A stretch of DNA of 64,000 nucleotides from Arcanobacterium_A hippocoleae_A (lineage in GTDB: Bacteria; Actinomycetota; Actinomycetes; Actinomycetales; Actinomycetaceae). This document shows positions 9,395-20,138 of the stretch, piece after piece. Positions within the stretch are counted from its first letter, which is position 1. Each line of letters starts with the position of its first letter. Under the pieces are notes generated by a model. The model ran no database searches. It was given only the letters and a program-made list of their open reading frames with translations, and was not told where the DNA came from. A program made the translations under genes and the position numbers. Where the stretch lies: the NCBI GenBank assembly GCA_040360365.1, contig CP136412.1; one strand, 5' to 3'.

Positions 9395-12381
9395 ATGGTG
9401 CCGATGGAGAAAATTACGGATTCGCACAAGTACCTCTCGGCAACAGCGACGGAAGCTGCGCGCGAAACAGTAGGCGCATGGCTTGCCGCCAGTGAAGAAT
9501 ACCGTAATTTCACCGCGCAAATCTTGCGGGAACACCGTGTGGCCGGCCGAAAACTCACAGCCACCGTCGTGAATCTTCCGCATTCGCAACCGCGCTGGAG
9601 TATTCTTCCGCTCCCCGCACAAGCCGGGGTGATGCTTGCAGCCCGCGCCCGTTACGCGCGCACACATTTACTGCGCACTGAATTTGATGCGTTCTTGAAG
9701 CTCTTATCCGACGGCGGTGCGCGTGCTTACCGCGATGTTGAAGCTTTCAGCTCTCCGCAGTTCACAAATCACCCGCATGCGCTTCGGCAAGCAAAAATTG
9801 CCGGCGAGTTCCTGGTAAAACTCGCTGCAGAGGGGAAACGGATTGGATTTACCAGCGATGCAATTAATCTTCGCGAACTGCAGCGCCAGGAGGAAATCCC
9901 TGATTTGCAGGATGCGCTTGAAGATCGTTTCAATCTTGCCGCACTGCTTTCAATTTCAGATACTGACGAATCCGTTGAAAGAAAACCGCGCGCCGAAAAA
10001 GTTCGCGAGTCGAAAGCAGCTTGGAAGATAACCGCGCAACTCTCCCGGAAACCGAAAAATACCGGAACCTCACCCGGAATCACTGGAATCTACCGCAGCG
10101 GCAGCGGAATCTGAAATCACGAAAGTCAAGAAATTCGATGCTTTGAACCTCACTGCCGCCGAGTTTGCTGATTTACCAAAAATTATCAGCAAACTTGATT
10201 TGCTCGCAGCTGAACTAGCTGAATATCGGAATCACTGCGTTCAACTCGCTACCGAATTGCGCCGAGAATTAGCTTCCCAAACACTGCAAAAAACTGATCT
10301 TGACAAACTGATTCCTTTTAGCTGGCAGCCGTTGAAAATCGGGGTGCTGAAAAGTGCCGGAATCACGAATGTCGCAAATTTGCTTAGCAAAAATGCAAAA
10401 ATCAGCTCCATTGCCGGAATCGGCGAGAAAACAGCACAAGCCGTGCTGGGAGCAGCTCACGCTTTGCAGCGCGATGTCCTCGCCGAAACTCCGACACGAA
10501 TCGACGCAAATAATCCCTCACCAAAAGCCGAAGCATTACTGCAAGCGCTTATTGTGTGGGAACAAGTCCAAGCACAGCTCACTGCAGCAGACCGCACCGC
10601 GCTTTCTTTTGCCGCAGCAATTAAACCGCGAGTGCATCAGCTGAGTCTCGGTATAGATCGGGTGATTGTGGTGGGCCGTGCACGCCCCGCCGCCGATTTT
10701 GTAAAGTTCATTTCAGCAGCACGTAAGCTTGCCAAAAACTTCCACGGATTTAAAACCGGAAAAAATAATCTGCTTGATTCGCCGGTACAAAACGTTTGGC
10801 AAGAGTTTCAATCCCGAGCTGCTTCGTTTTATGCGCAAATGGCGGAAATCGGTATTCCGACTTCAGATTCGCAGCGAATTTCCGGCGATCTTCCAGAACA
10901 GGTAGTATCGCAGGTGCAAAATACCAAACTCAGCACATCGCTCTTAAAGGTCTCGCTGCGCGGATATCAAAATTTTGGCGCCCGCTTCATCACAGCACAA
11001 GAGAAAGTGATTCTCGGTGACGAGATGGGGCTGGGAAAAACACTTGAAGCGCTGGCTGTTGCGGCAGATATTTGCGAGCAAAGCAAAGCACATATCGTGG
11101 TAATCTGTCCGGCAGCCGTCGTTACTAACTGGATTCGTGAAATAGAGTCAAAAACTACTCTCCCCGGATATCGTCTTCATGGCAGCGCTCGGGAGATGGC
11201 CGCAAAGACTGGCTTCGCATCGGCGGGATTGGAGTTACCACCTATGAGAGTCTGGGCTGGTTTGTTCCGTGGCTAAACGCGCAGGCTCCGCATAATTTTT
11301 CACTTTCCTATGTAATTGCAGACGAAGCACACTATGTGAAAAATCAGGATGCGAAACGTTCCCAACGTACCTCGCATTTGCTGCAGCGCGCACGAATGGC
11401 AGTGCTGCTTACCGGAACTCCGATGGAAAATAATCCGAACGAATTTCGTACTTTGATTCGCTATATTCATCCGCATCTCGCTGGGGTGCAGTCGCTTCGT
11501 CCGCTGCATTTTCGCAAGAAAGTTGCCCCGATATATTTGCGGCGGACTCAAGCGGATGTACTTGATGAACTCCCTCCCTGATTGAGAATGAAGAATGGAT
11601 TCCATTTTCGAAAACTGATCAAGAAATTTACGACGGCGCTGTGAAAGATCGAAACTTTATGGCGATACGTCAAGCTGCGATGATTTCAAGCGAGTCTGCG
11701 AAAATTGCACGAATTAAAGAACTTTTATCTGAAGCGAAAGCGAATGGGAAAAAAGCGATTGTTTACTCGTATTTTTTGCGTCCGCTTGAGGTGCTGCAGA
11801 AAGCGCTTGAAATCGAAAATGGCGATGAACTTGCAGCAGAAAATATCTCAGCGGTATCCACTGCGGATTCTGCTGCTATCCGCAGTGCCGATAGCGAAAA
11901 TGCCGATAACGACGATATTGCCGTCGGCAATACGCATAATGTTCGCAGTTTGAAAGTTCATACCAGACCGAACTGGAGTGCAAATTCGTTGATTATTGGT
12001 CCGCTGACCGGGAGTGCGAGTCCCGACCAGCGGCAGGCAATGGTTGATAAACTCACTGCGGCCGATCCAGGCGCAGTATTGCTTGCACAAATTGGCGCAG
12101 GCGGGGTTGGGCTGAATATTCAAGCAGCGAACGTGGTGATTATTTGCGAACCGCAGCTGAAACCTACTACTGAATGGCAGGCAATTGCCCGATCTTATCG
12201 AATGGGGCAAACTTCTGCGGTGCACGTTTACCGGCTCCTTTCTGAAAAAGGGCTGGATGCGCTCCTTCACCGACGCCTTGCCGAAAAAGCAAATCTTTTC
12301 GATGAATACGCCGATGTTTCCGAGACGGCTCTCGCCGCCGAAGCGACAAAAGATCTTATCAGCCTGCTTACACAAAGTTAG
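9395..12381 (+). CDS. SNF2-family DEAH helicase with helix-hairpin-helix segment (four apparent undercalls)
   Basis: ATP-driven DNA translocase of the SWI2/SNF2 type. Visible in order: an N-terminal region of about 250 residues without known domain; a helix-hairpin-helix-like motif (ISSIAGIGEKTAQAVLGAA); Walker A in LGDEMGLGKTLEAL; motif Ia in CPAAVVTNWIREI; the Walker B box IADEAHYVKN; TGTPMENN; then RRTQADVLDELPP. The C-terminal helicase lobe has KAIVYSYFLRPLEVL, GAGGVGLNIQAANVV and ARSYRMGQTSAVHVYRL. Breaks at about 10018, 10054, 11198 and 11577 are each repaired by one added base, giving 996 residues. A low-complexity insert (roughly 11840-11960) separates the first strand of lobe 2 from the rest. 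ATG 9395 or 9404 is the start; SD is unclear. Confidence 0.85.
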
Positions 12382-12433
12382 AAAGTTAAATCGGGTTAGC
12401 TTAGCACTAATTGCTTCCAATACTTTTTGAGCA

Positions 12434-13059
12434 TTGCAGAAAAGACTAATTGTCGCCTTATCTTTCTATCACTACTATGTCACTCTCGGTCAGCCTTTCT
12501 TCCTGCAACATTTTTATTCGCTCTTCATGAGTAAGCTTTGCGCCAAATTTTCATCTTTGACAATCACAGGTGCGAGCAGCCGGCATGACGAGATGGTGTT
12601 TGGAACGGACCGGTAGATACTGTCGGTCGTAATCACCTTTTCCAAATACTCTCAATGGCACAACTTCGGTCAGATTTGAGTCTGTCATCGCTGCTGTACA
12701 AATCCGCCTGTAGATATTTTCACCATGTCTACGGTTTGCCAAATTCCGGTGAGTATTAGTCTTTTTCACGCCGCATTTCGCGATTGAGTGCGCTATGTAT
12801 TTACCAAATGTCTAGCCTCGGATCGAAGTAGCAGTTTTCTTCCGATAACAATCGATGCTCTGACGTTCGATGGCGTGCAGCTTTTATGTCATCAACGGGT
12901 GGCAAAGTTCAAAATATCACTATCTTTGCCGAGCGCAACTTCATTCGCCACATACACCTGCCAACCAGACACAGATGACAGCTTGAGTTGTGAACCATAT
13001 CCGTCTCGTTTATTACGATTCACATAACAGTAGTAGTCAACTAACGACTTACTCAGCAA
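12434..13059 (-). other. Degraded accessory DNA with minus-strand coding-like remnants
   Basis: No intact gene. On the minus strand two coding-like stretches remain: 12892-13059 (TTG start, with SQLKLSSVSGWQVYVANE) and 12551-12769 (with VVPLRVFGKGDYDRQYLPVR). The sequence between them is also fairly open in a third frame. They may be pieces of one decayed gene divergent from the precursor peptide at 13121. I recognise no domain. Base composition is more AT-rich than the neighbours, which suggests acquired DNA. Confidence 0.35.
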
Positions 13060-13120
13060 TGAAATTTAACATGGCCGATTTCTCAGACTTAGTGATGAGG
13101 TCGGGTCTTGATTTCTAGGA

Positions 13121-13291
13121 ATGCTATTTGAACTTGATATGCAGGAGCTCGCGCCTATGGACGCGCCGTTCTGGGCAACTGCAGCAGGTGTTGTATCCGG
13201 AATCTCTGCACTGTCTGGAGCCGCATATACCGTATTAAATCACTCGTTGCGGCGTCAATCATCGCAACCTAATCCCGCTACGATTCATTAG
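13121..13291 (+). CDS. Daptide-type RiPP precursor peptide (candidate)
   Basis: A 56-residue peptide. Its leader contains ELDMQELAPMDAPFW, closely matching the conserved leader motif of daptide precursors as I remember it (hydrophobic-E-L-x-MQELE-x-M-x-AP followed by an aromatic residue). A hydrophobic Ala/Gly/Ser-rich core follows (AAGVVSGISALSGAAYTV), as in the helical membrane-active daptides. Against this, the peptide ends RRQSSQPNPATIH rather than in the Thr that daptide maturation modifies, so the C-terminus may be altered or the class may differ. The ATG at 13121 is forced by an upstream in-frame stop, and AGGA directly abuts it. A palindrome, a small membrane protein and an ABC ATPase fragment follow. 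No modification enzymes are found nearby. Confidence 0.55.
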   Translation: MLFELDMQELAPMDAPFWATAAGVVSGISALSGAAYTVLNHSLRRQSSQPNPATIH

Positions 13292-13313
13292 TGCTTAGTA
13301 ATACTGATGAGCT

Positions 13314-13343
13314 TCTGTGAACCTGAACGTTCAGGTTCACAGA
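13314..13343 (+). promoter_or_regulatory. Perfect 30-bp palindrome after the precursor gene
   Basis: TCTGTGAACCTGAAC is followed immediately by its exact reverse complement GTTCAGGTTCACAGA. It sits 22 bp after the precursor stop and before the membrane/ABC genes. In RiPP operons such a structure commonly acts as an attenuator that lets the precursor be made in excess; a dimeric operator is the other possibility. Confidence 0.8.
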
Positions 13344-13386
13344 GTTCCTATAAGAAGTGATACGTATGAATAAGGAAGTGATACAC

Positions 13387-13577
13387 ATGAATAAGAAGAA
13401 CATTCCTCAGGATGGTACTACCAGAGTGCCTGGATTCTCATTGCTCTCCTCGCGGCAATCTTCGTCATCGTTAAGTTTGTCAATGAGAACTTTAAATCTG
13501 GTGCCCTATACATTGCACTAGTAGCTACTCTTGCTGCTCTGGCATATATAGGCTTTCGGAATCGTCGAAATAGATAG
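13387..13577 (+). CDS. Small two-helix membrane protein, RiPP-transport neighbour
   Basis: A 63-residue protein if one G is added near 13414 (PQDGYYQSAW); as read, the ATG frame stops early and the hydrophobic frame has no start. The product has two membrane segments, ILIALLAAIFVIVKFV and ALYIALVATLAALAYIGF, joined by NENFKSG, and a basic end RNRRNR. The stop is 2 nt before the ABC ATPase ATG, so the two were co-transcribed. The region around the start is duplicated: GAAGTGATAC(R)(Y)ATGAATAAG occurs at 13352 and again here. Probably an accessory membrane component of the peptide exporter; no family recognised. Confidence 0.5.
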
Positions 13578-13579
13578 TT

Positions 13580-13979
13580 ATGGCAGAAGCAGCAATTGAC
13601 TTTCGAGGATTTTCGAAGTCTTTTGGCTCAGCGGCCGCCATTAAAGATGTTTCGTTTACCATCAAACAGGTCGAGTTGCGGGACTCTTGGGAGAAAATGG
13701 AGCAGGTAAGAATACATGTTTATGTGGACTCCTTGGTCTTATTAAGCCAACGCTGGCGACGCACTCATTTTCAGCAGTCCATTTAAAACCCGTCGCAAGA
13801 CAAACATCGCGGGAACTTCAATTGACGGCATGGGATTCATCCCTGCAGCGACTGTCAAACGTGAACTTATGATTTGGGCGCATGCACACAACGTCAGTAG
13901 CAGGCGAGTTAACCAGGTACTGGAGCAAGTAAGCCTCACAGATGCCCGTAACCCTTTCCCAAAACACAGAAAGTTCTGA
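13580..13979 (+). pseudogene. ABC transporter ATP-binding protein, 3'-truncated
   Basis: N-terminal half of an ABC ATPase of the ABC-2 drug/peptide export type. Visible: SFGSAAAIKDVSFTIKQG, a Walker A reading GENGAGKNT (Asn in place of the usual Ser), Q-loop-region sequence around AGTSIDGMGFIPAATVKREL and the helical segment VNQVLEQVSLTDAR. Two added Gs (about 13668 and 13755) are needed to read it. Coding similarity stops at DARN, just before the ABC signature, Walker B and switch His should appear, and a stop follows. No single added base recovers it, so this is a true truncation. Element copy B begins about 40 bp downstream, so insertion or deletion linked to that element is a plausible cause. 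Confidence 0.75.
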
Positions 13980-14019
13980 ATTCAGAATCAGGTTTCCGCT
14001 TCCAACCGCATTTCCCGCT

Positions 14020-14294
14020 CACGGGCATTTTGCCACCAGTTGCGTTAGCTTAGGAGGATTCTGCCACCAGTTGCGTAACCTCGCGGGCACTTCGTTATCA
14101 GTTACGTCAGCTCATGCCCGTCTCATTGCCGACGGATACAGTCCTGCAGCCCGAAAAATGTGAAACGCCCTTTTATTCGGATCCAATTAGCCAAATCCAA
14201 GCTGCATCTTTTATCCCGGTCCAGTTTAGCTGGTTCCAAGCGGTGTTTTGCACAGCGGTCAAACTTGATCTATACAAAAACATTGCTTTCCGCC
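14020..14294 (+). repeat. Dispersed non-coding element, copy B (right arms + hairpin module)
   Basis: Three right-arm units (GCCACCAGTTGCGTTAG and variants) at 14032-14108, then a decayed hairpin module at 14111-14294. Its left arm AAGCGGTGTTTTGCA is intact, but the right arm is mutated. The array core and left arms are missing. From 14295 to 14809 I see no gene and no clear structure. Confidence 0.75.
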
Positions 14295-14809
14295 TGAGCA
14301 AACACCAGTTTCATTGCGTTAACACCAACATCGAATCCGCAGCACCCACACCTCCTCCCAAAAACCAACCTATCCGCGGCACCGCACAAACACCAGCCCC
14401 GCAACACAATCCCAAAACTCTTTTGAATACTTCCTAGGCATAAAACAATCCTCTCAAAACCTCGGAACAAAACCTGGAACGGTTCACCGCACAAGCATCA
14501 ACCTCACCGCGCAAACACCGCGAATATAAATATGAAGAACCGCTAAATTCGCAAACCGTCGGAAAAGAAAATACCGGCGTTTGCACATCCAGGGATCAAA
14601 CAACCTAAAAATCGTTGAATTTTAAAGAAAATCTTCATACAATAGTGCAGAGTAAACCGCCCGGTCAAAACTAGATCACACCTGCAAAACCGCTAATATA
14701 AGCCAAAATCTTGTTCAAGACCACAAAAACTAAAGCTGAATATTACTATGAAAAAGGGCAGAATTAGCAATGGTAGGTAATCAGAAGCATTTAATATCCC
14801 TGGAGAAAA

Positions 14810-16219
14810 ATGTCTAAGAGAAAAATCACGTTCATTTCCCTGGCATCCGCAGCAGGAGTACTCATCGTACTCCTCGCAGGATATCTCCTGTATTTCGGGC
14901 TTGGAGAACGTGCACTTCCCGGTGTAAAAATTGGCGAAATTGACGTTACCGGGAAAACGGCAAAAGAAATTGAAGCACAGTTAAACGACGTCGTAAAAAC
15001 TGAGCAGATTAACTTTACCGGCAATAAACTTGCGAAAAAATCCGCAAAACTTACAGATCTTGGAATCACGCTCGAAACAGCAGCTGCAGCAAAATCAGCT
15101 CTCACTCCGAACAGCAGCTTCGGGAATTACTTCACGCTGCCATTCACCGGGAAAAAATCACACCAAAGCTAAACGTGAATCAGGATGCGCTCATCAAATA
15201 CGCTTCGCAGCTCGCCGCCCAAATTACTGACGCAAAACCTGCCGTCGAGCCAAAAATTATTGCTGAAGGAGAAGAATTCAAAATTGTGTCAGGGCAATCC
15301 GGACTCGGAATTGACTCAAAATTCTTTCCAATGCTGCAGAACAACTCGTGAATCAGCAGAAATCAGTAGCTGCGAAAATTGAACTCTCCGAAATTAAACC
15401 AAAAATTTCCGAAGCTGAACTAAAAACAACAAAAGCTGCAGCTGAAAAATACGTCGCCAGCGAAGTTAGCATCACCGCTGGGAAAAGAACCATCAGCGCA
15501 GATAAGCCCACGCGCGTTAACTGGATTTCATTCGAAAACAACAAAGCTGTCTTAAATGAAGCTGCGCTGAAAAATGGCTCACCGATATCGCTAACCCGCT
15601 ATCGAAAAAGCTGTCGCCGGCACACGCAATGTAACCAATTCCGGGAATGTCGTCGAAATAGTCAAAAAGCACAGGCAGAAGAAAAAGTCACAAATTTTGA
15701 TGAAGTTTTTAAAACAATCAAAGACAACCTGCAAAAAGGGCAAAACACACAAGCTGCCCTAAATGTTGAAGTCGGCACAGAAACATGGAAAGACCGAATA
15801 ATCGCTCCGGGTGCAGAAAACCTCACATATAAAGCGACCGTCGGAGAAAAATGGATTGACGTAAACCTTTCAACTTTTAAGATGACCGCTTACGAAGGCG
15901 CCACCCGCGTCCGCGGCCCAATCACCGTCGTTACAGGCGAATCAGAAACACCAACGATTACCGGAAAATACAAGATTTGGCACAAGACCAAAGTGCAGGA
16001 TATGCGCGGCACACATCCCGACGGCACCGAATATCACGCAAAGACGTACCGTGGAATATGTTTTTCCACGGAGACTATGCAATTCACGGGGCACCCTGGT
16101 GGGGTCCGAATCAATGGGGTTTCCAAGGTTCCAGCGGCTGTGTAAACACGCCAACGCCGGACGCAAAATGGCTCTACAACTGGGCGCCGATGGGCACTGT
16201 GGTAGTAACGCACTACTGA
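14810..16219 (+). CDS. L,D-transpeptidase (YkuD) with N-terminal anchor (six apparent undercalls)
   Basis: Makes 3-3 cross-links or anchors proteins in peptidoglycan, acting outside the membrane. Residues about 8-29 form a single N-terminal membrane segment (SLASAAGVLIVLLAGYLLYF). Two peptidoglycan-binding-4/VanW-like repeats follow, then a C-terminal YkuD domain from about residue 330. The latter starts KWIDVNLSTFKMTAYEG and carries the catalytic block FFHGDYAIHGAPWW ... SSGCVNTP, with the nucleophilic Cys. Breaks near 15152, 15314, 15570, 15595, 15663 and 16051 are each repaired by one base, giving 1416 nt, 471 residues. The final protein ends VVVTHY at 16219. SD GGAG lies 5 nt before ATG 14810. 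The high density of breaks tracks the many A-runs from Lys codons. Confidence 0.88.
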
Positions 16220-16335
16220 CGCTTCTGCTGCCGGCAACGATCCGGCAACGATATTGCATCCAACGCCCGCAGTTTGCACGTTCACACCGTACTAGGCAGA
16301 AATTGCTGCCGCTTACTATCCGCCCGATACTGCTT

Positions 16336-16575
16336 CGTCACGTAACTGGCGGCAAGAAGTTGTTTTCGTTACGCAAGTGATGGCGGGAAGTCAATTTCGT
16401 TACACAAGCGGCGGCAAGAACTTAGTCTGGGATTTTCACCGCCGAAATCGCTTGCGTTTATGCAGGTCACAAGCTCGAGATAACGACGGCGCTCCTACCA
16501 TTACGAAAAACTGCGCACTTTGCCGCCAGTTACGTTAAAAAACGCAGATTCTGCCGCCAGTTACGTAAACCGCGG
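16336..16575 (+). repeat. Dispersed non-coding element, copy C (array module)
   Basis: Left arms at about 16338-16432 (three units such as CGTAACTGGCGGCAAGAAG), a core at 16433-16515 with GCAGGTCACAAGCTC and TAACGACGGCGC, and two right-arm units (GCCGCCAGTTACGTTAAA, GCCGCCAGTTACGTAAAC) to 16575. No hairpin module. It follows the L,D-transpeptidase stop by about 115 bp. From 16576 to 17156 I see no gene. Confidence 0.8.
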
Positions 16576-17156
16576 CACCCGCGGCAGAACGAATACATGA
16601 AGAGTCAATTAAGTTCCCCGTGCGGTATGCCGCATACCGCACGGCCGCACAGCACAATAACAACACAATATCGGCGCACAGCACAACAGCCGCACAATAC
16701 ACTGCCGCGAGCACTAATCTTTTCCGTACATCCGCCCGCATCAAACAAGCCGAACAGCTGCACTAACCGCAGCACACTCACAAAAAACAGCCGATTACAT
16801 CCGCTTAACTCTTCATTACATCAGCAATTGCAGCAGCACCGTATATTCAGAGCCATCAACGGGGTGACACGTGCAAAATTCTAATAGAATTTTCCGCAGT
16901 ATTATATCCTCAAAAGCGGTGATTATCATCTCCGCACATCCCCTATGGAAAAGCTAAATCTTTCCGGCATACTAGATGGAATGAAGCGCGAGCATGCGCT
17001 CGATCAATGCAAAAGATTTTAGTTCTTCGAAAACTCGATTAACTGCTATCGCTGGCAAAACGGTCGCAATATGCACAGCGCGTGCCCGGCTTCCACACTG
17101 GCCGCGGCACCTCTGCCGAGGCTATCAAAGCAGACAATACAAATCTGGAGGCTTCA

Positions 17157-18647
17157 GTGCATAAAATCGGTTTTGACCGTGAAAAATATATTTCCATGCA
17201 ATCTCAGCACATTATGGCACGCAGAGACGAAATCGGCGGAAAACTCTATCTTGAGATGGGCGGAAAGCTCTTCGACGATATGCATGCTTCGCGCGTTCTT
17301 CCAGGCTTCACCCCCGACAATAAAATCGTGATGCTTGAACAGCTAAAAGATGAGATTGAAATCCTGATTGCCGTAAACACGATGGATCTTGAACGTCAAA
17401 AAATTCGCGCCGATCTTGGAATTTCATATGAAGACGACGTGCTCCGCCTGGTAGACGTATTCCGCGAACGCGGCTTCCTCGTCGAAAATATTGTCCTCAC
17501 ACGCGCCGATACCGATCCGCGGATTGCCGCCGAATTCCGCGAACGTCTCACAAAACTCGGTTTGAAGGTTTCTTTCCATTACACGATTTCCGGCTACCCG
17601 ACGGACACAAAACGAATCGTCTCAGATGAAGGTTTTGGGAAAAATGAATACGCTGAAACTTCCCGAAATCTCGTGATTGTGACTGCACCTGGTCCCGGTT
17701 CAGGGAAGCTCGCAACTGCTCTTTCACAGGTTTATCATGAGCATCAGCGCGGGGTAAACGCGGGGTATGCAAAGTTTGAAACTTTCCCGATTTGGAATCT
17801 CCCGCTCGACCATCCGGTAAATATCGCCTATGAAGCCGCTACTGCAGATCTTGACGATGTGAACCTGATTGACCCGTTCCATCTTGAAGCTTACGGCAAG
17901 AAGTGCGTGAACTATAACCGCGATGTGGAAGCTTTCCCGCTCCTTGCAAAGCTGCTTACCAAGCTCACCGGTTCGTCTCCATACAAAAGCCCGACGGATA
18001 TGGGCGTAAATATGGCAGGAATGTGTATTTCCGACGATCAAGTCTGCCGTGAAGCTTCAAAACAGGAAGTTATCCGCCGCTATTATAAAGCGCTCGTAGA
18101 AGAAAAAATAAACGATGCCGCTCCAGTACAATCTGCACGTATCGCTGTGATTATGAGCAAGTTGGGGCTTGAGCCGGAATACCGCCGCACAATTCAGCCT
18201 GCTCTCGATTTAGAAGCAGCCACCGATGCTCCGGCTTCCGCAATCGAACTTACCGACGGCACGATTATTACCGGAAAGACTTCTGAACTGCTTGGGTGCT
18301 CAGCAGCAATGCTGTTGAATGCGCTAAAACATCTTGCCGGAATTGACCGAGAAGTGAAGCTGCTTTCTCCGGATGCGATTGCGCCAATTCAAACACTGAA
18401 GACAAAGCATCTCGGATCGCAAAATCCGCGTCTGCATACCGACGAAGTACTTATTGCACTTTCCGTTTCGGCAGAGAATTCTGCAGATGCACGTCTCGCT
18501 CTCGGCAAACTCTCCGAGCTGCACGGATGCGATGTACACACCACGACAGTACTTGGCACAGTTGATGAAGGAATTTTCCGGAACCTAGGCTGCCTGGTAA
18601 CTTCTGAGCCAAAGCGCTCAAAGAAAGGGCTTTATTGGAAACGCTAA
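17157..18647 (+). CDS. UPF0371/DUF1846 family protein
   Basis: A 496-residue cytoplasmic protein of the conserved DUF1846 (UPF0371) family, whose biochemical role is not established. The match runs end to end: IGFDREKYISMQSQHI at the start, LYLEMGGKLFDDMHASRVLPGF, a P-loop-like stretch VTAPGPGSGKLATALSQVYHEH, FETFPIWNLPLDHPVN and a C-terminal part with LLGCSAAMLLNALKHLAGI. The start is GTG 17157, set by GGAGG at 5-nt spacing and by the family's short N-terminus. The frame also stays open upstream to 17082, where the extra residues do not look like the family. No frame breaks. Single gene, with a strong terminator after it. Confidence 0.92.
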   Translation: MHKIGFDREKYISMQSQHIMARRDEIGGKLYLEMGGKLFDDMHASRVLPGFTPDNKIVMLEQLKDEIEILIAVNTMDLERQKIRADLGISYEDDVLRLVDVFRERGFLVENIVLTRADTDPRIAAEFRERLTKLGLKVSFHYTISGYPTDTKRIVSDEGFGKNEYAETSRNLVIVTAPGPGSGKLATALSQVYHEHQRGVNAGYAKFETFPIWNLPLDHPVNIAYEAATADLDDVNLIDPFHLEAYGKKCVNYNRDVEAFPLLAKLLTKLTGSSPYKSPTDMGVNMAGMCISDDQVCREASKQEVIRRYYKALVEEKINDAAPVQSARIAVIMSKLGLEPEYRRTIQPALDLEAATDAPASAIELTDGTIITGKTSELLGCSAAMLLNALKHLAGIDREVKLLSPDAIAPIQTLKTKHLGSQNPRLHTDEVLIALSVSAENSADARLALGKLSELHGCDVHTTTVLGTVDEGIFRNLGCLVTSEPKRSKKGLYWKR

Positions 18648-18708
18648 AGTGTGCTCATAATTTAGTGTAAATAAATCCGGCACAGTTTTAATTTCAAGTT
18701 AACGACGG

Positions 18709-18755
18709 CTGCGGGGTGCTGCGAGTTCGAAACCAGAACTCGCACCACCCCGCAG
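18709..18755 (+). terminator. Strong terminator after the DUF1846 gene
   Basis: Twenty-base-pair stem from CTGCGGGGTG to CACCCCGCAG with one mismatch and a 7-nt loop, in the gap before the convergent methyltransferase gene. It starts with the word AACGACGG just outside the stem. Confidence 0.8.
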
Positions 18756-18782
18756 TTTCACTCAATAGTGGAAGTAAAATTC

Positions 18783-20008
18783 TTACTTCGCCGCCCGCAG
18801 CACTGTAAATTTCGGATTACGCGCCAATTCGATTACTGCACCAAAGCGCTTTTCTAATTCTTGCCGGTAACGCAGATGTGAATTATGCACAAAATAGAGC
18901 AGCCCATTAGCAGCTAGTTTTGCAGCTGCCGCGTCGAGCAGGTGTTGGACTATTGTCGGATCAATTTCGGTACCTTGATGGAACGGCGGATTCAGGAACA
19001 CAAGATCCATTTCTCCGTCGGGAATTGAATGTGCCGCATCATCCCATGAGATTTTCACGCGCCCGTCGAGAATCTCACTCAGCATTGTTAAATGCGTGGA
19101 AGTAACCGCATCTGCCGAAATATCAGTATCAAAAATTTTTGCGTTCACAAATACATCAGCAAGCGCACGCGAGACTAATCCGTTACCGCATCCTAAATCA
19201 AGAGCTGCGAACTCGCGCTGGCGCGCCTGCAGTTGGCGTTTTCCTGGCTGATCCTGACTCGCTAATTCACACAGCCGTAAAAATCGGCAATTGCCGTCTG
19301 GGCAAGGAATTCTCCGCCGTGATCGGGTTTCCCGCCGGAAAATACTCCGCCAACTCCGTAAAGCGCGGCAGGTTTTTCCTGGCAAGGTAATTTCATTTTT
19401 CCGATTACTGGATGATACGGATCAGCTTCTGCACTTGCGCCAAATCCGACCAAACACCGGAATTTACCGCGTCCGCGTGAAGCATGGACTTGACTGAAAA
19501 CTTCCCCGATTACCGCATTTTGGTTTCGCGTCAGGTACTTATTATTACCGCCGGCAATAAATACTAAGCTGCCCGGTTGTTTTTCGCTGCTTTCAGAATT
19601 AGCAATAGTTCTTTTTCCGGCTAACGAGCGCACAAAATAGCGCAATTCTTCAAGCGATTTCGGCATTTCAGTAAGCGCTAAATCAATCTGTGCCGGCGCA
19701 ATCCTCCCGTTGAAACCAGCATTTGCGTCATCAAAAAATATATCCAGCTGAATTTCTGTTTCGTAACCAGCCGCGAATACGCGCGCTCCGACACCGGCGG
19801 CATCAGCAATATCAAGGGCAGCAAAAGTCTGCAAAATATCACGTGAACCAATGAAAAGCCGCGCATCTTCATGTTTGCGCAAATGTGCTGCCGCAAAAGC
19901 AGTAAGTGATCCGTGCGGATCGGAAAACACCGCAATATCACGCACTTTCGAAAGTTCATTAGTTTCTGCGCGCGCAACATCGCAGATTAACTGATCAAGC
20001 GTCTGCAT
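18783..20008 (-). CDS. rRNA (guanine-N2)-methyltransferase, RsmC/RlmG type
   Basis: Class I SAM-dependent methyltransferase that modifies guanine N2 in ribosomal RNA. It has the two-domain layout of the family: an N-terminal degenerate methyltransferase-like domain (VFSDPHGSLTAFAAAHL ... VFIAGGNNKYL) and a C-terminal catalytic domain. The latter contains the SAM motif ALDLGCGNGLVSRAL, an acidic ribose-binding position in DTDISADAV, and the catalytic NPPFHQG. The FHQ after NPP resembles RlmG (23S G1835) more than RsmC (16S G1207), but I do not rely on that. The break at about 19270 (five Ts needing six) is repaired to 1227 nt, 408 residues. ATG 20008. Confidence 0.87.
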
Positions 20009-20138
20009 TAAATTCTCTCCCTACTGGATAACCCGGATATTCTGCGTAATTTCAGCAATCTAAATATTGCGGCAATCTGTATCATCTCAGCGTTATCAGT
20101 AACATCCAATCCGATTATATTTGCATAAATTCCGATAA

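Noticed and set aside
14810..16219. Programmed frameshifting in the transpeptidase or other broken genes
   Set aside because: Too many breaks per gene, no slippery-site plus structure context, and the same single-base loss is seen across unrelated genes.
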